The notes under the pieces were generated by a model. It saw only the letters and a list, made by a program, of their open reading frames with translations. It did no database searches and was not told where the DNA came from. Position numbers and translations under genes: made by a program. Of a stretch of DNA of 64,000 nt, positions 63,607 through 64,000 are shown one piece after another. This DNA is from Pseudomonas sp. BSw22131 (lineage in GTDB: Bacteria; Pseudomonadota; Gammaproteobacteria; Pseudomonadales; Pseudomonadaceae). The DNA lies in NCBI RefSeq assembly GCF_026810445.1, contig NZ_CP113949.1:558001-622000 (forward strand), written 5' to 3'. How positions within the stretch are numbered: the first letter of the stretch is position 1; the number at the start of each line of letters is the position of its first letter.

Positions 63607-64000
63607 TTAAAGGAACAACCCGGGCCCCGGGCGGCTTCCTTCGGGGAATCTGACGCCCACTTTGAGGATCTTGTTCCCGTCCATAACCGCAACCGTCCAA
63701 ATAGTTCCATTCCATTCAATCTGGTCACCGACAATCGGCGCGCCGCGGTTTTTCTGAATGATGAACTGGCTCAGCGGCATGTTTGAATCCAGGCCATCGA
63801 GTTTCAAACCGTACAACGCCGCGACAGCCCCGAGCTGAGCGTCTCCCTCGAGCACGAAGTCGCCAAAGAAACGCAAATCCAGACCGCGCTGTGGTGCCTG
63901 ACTGAACAGCTTTCCGAGTGCGGCAAGGTTGTGTTCGTGACCGATCACGCAGAGCAGATCGCCCACTTCCAGCACTGTACTACCCGACGGATGGAGCAGT
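63607..64000 (-). CDS. K+/H+ antiporter NhaP2/CvrA, C-terminal part (continues past the window end)
   Basis: Open in frame to the window end, this is the cytoplasmic C-terminal region of a CPA1-type cation/proton antiporter. [24 protein letters not shown] fits the TrkA-C regulatory domain, in parts, and [23 protein letters not shown] fits the CorC/HlyC-like domain at the end of NhaP2. It lies just upstream of the MscK-type gene, the same order as PA5021/PA5022 in P. aeruginosa. Confidence 0.8.
   Translation of the reverse strand, partial: LLHPSGSTVLEVGDLLCVIGHEHNLAALGKLFSQAPQRGLDLRFFGDFVLEGDAQLGAVAALYGLKLDGLDSNMPLSQFIIQKNRGAPIVGDQIEWNGTIWTVAVMDGNKILKVGVRFPEGSRPGPGLFL

Overview
The window is chromosomal DNA of a Pseudomonas. 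The gene order pip-dtd-mdoG-mdoH ... rsmE-tatCBA-hisEI-ubiB-ubiJ-ubiE ... hslUV-SPOR gene-argS-priA-rpmE-nuclease-malic enzyme-mrcA-pilMNOPQ-aroK-aroB-damX-gltB-gltD-hemE ... selO-mscK-nhaP2 is the conserved order of this part of the Pseudomonas genome (compare P. aeruginosa PA5080 down to PA5021). The long MdoG tail, the heptad hairpins and the accessory genes fit the P. syringae group or a near relative, but species cannot be fixed by reading alone. No rRNA, tRNA, CRISPR array, insertion sequence or prophage is visible.

Layout. 1-6.1 kb: end of proline iminopeptidase, D-aminoacyl-tRNA deacylase and the osmoregulated periplasmic glucan operon mdoGH. 6.2-14.9 kb: an accessory block in which two related chemoreceptor genes (minus strand) flank a plus-strand operon of a class 3 lipase and three tandem, near-identical lipoprotein genes. 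This looks like a secreted phospholipase effector with triplicated immunity genes and is the most interesting item. 15.0-21.2 kb: rsmE, Tat translocase, hisE/hisI and three ubiquinone genes, all minus strand. 21.2-29.4 kb: a small polyhydroxyalkanoate-family protein, a DUF971 protein, the HslUV protease behind a clear sigma-32-type promoter, a SPOR protein, argS and priA. The polyhydroxyalkanoate synthase cluster that usually sits in this interval is missing. 29.4-34.7 kb: rpmE, a secreted nuclease, malic enzyme and PBP1A. 34.8-43.2 kb: pilMNOPQ, then aroK, aroB and a DamX-like protein. 43.2-50.8 kb: glutamate synthase gltB/gltD and hemE. 51.0-56.1 kb: MFS transporter with divergent LysR regulator, orphan ParA-like ATPase, orphan PAAR spike protein, thioredoxin and an Asp/Glu racemase. 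56.2-58.6 kb: a locally AT-richer accessory patch with a small exported protein and two tandem paralogues of unknown function. 58.7-64 kb: SelO, an MscK-type channel and the end of a K+/H+ antiporter.

Repeats. Three families occur between genes. (1) REP elements with the tgtaggagc core, mostly inverted pairs. (2) Three heptad-repeat hairpins (ctNcaag units), each of which begins exactly at the stop codon of hslU, mrcA or gltB. (3) A roughly 60-bp element, once as an inverted doublet (hemE-MFS gap) and once alone (upstream of hslV).

Many genes are translationally coupled: ATGA or GTGA overlaps occur in the lipase-lipoprotein operon, tatBC-rsmE, ubiJ-ubiB and pilNOPQ. Several genes use GTG or TTG starts (mdoG, rsmE, hslV, SPOR gene, priA, mrcA, pilM, aroK, LysR gene, selO), which are justified individually below.
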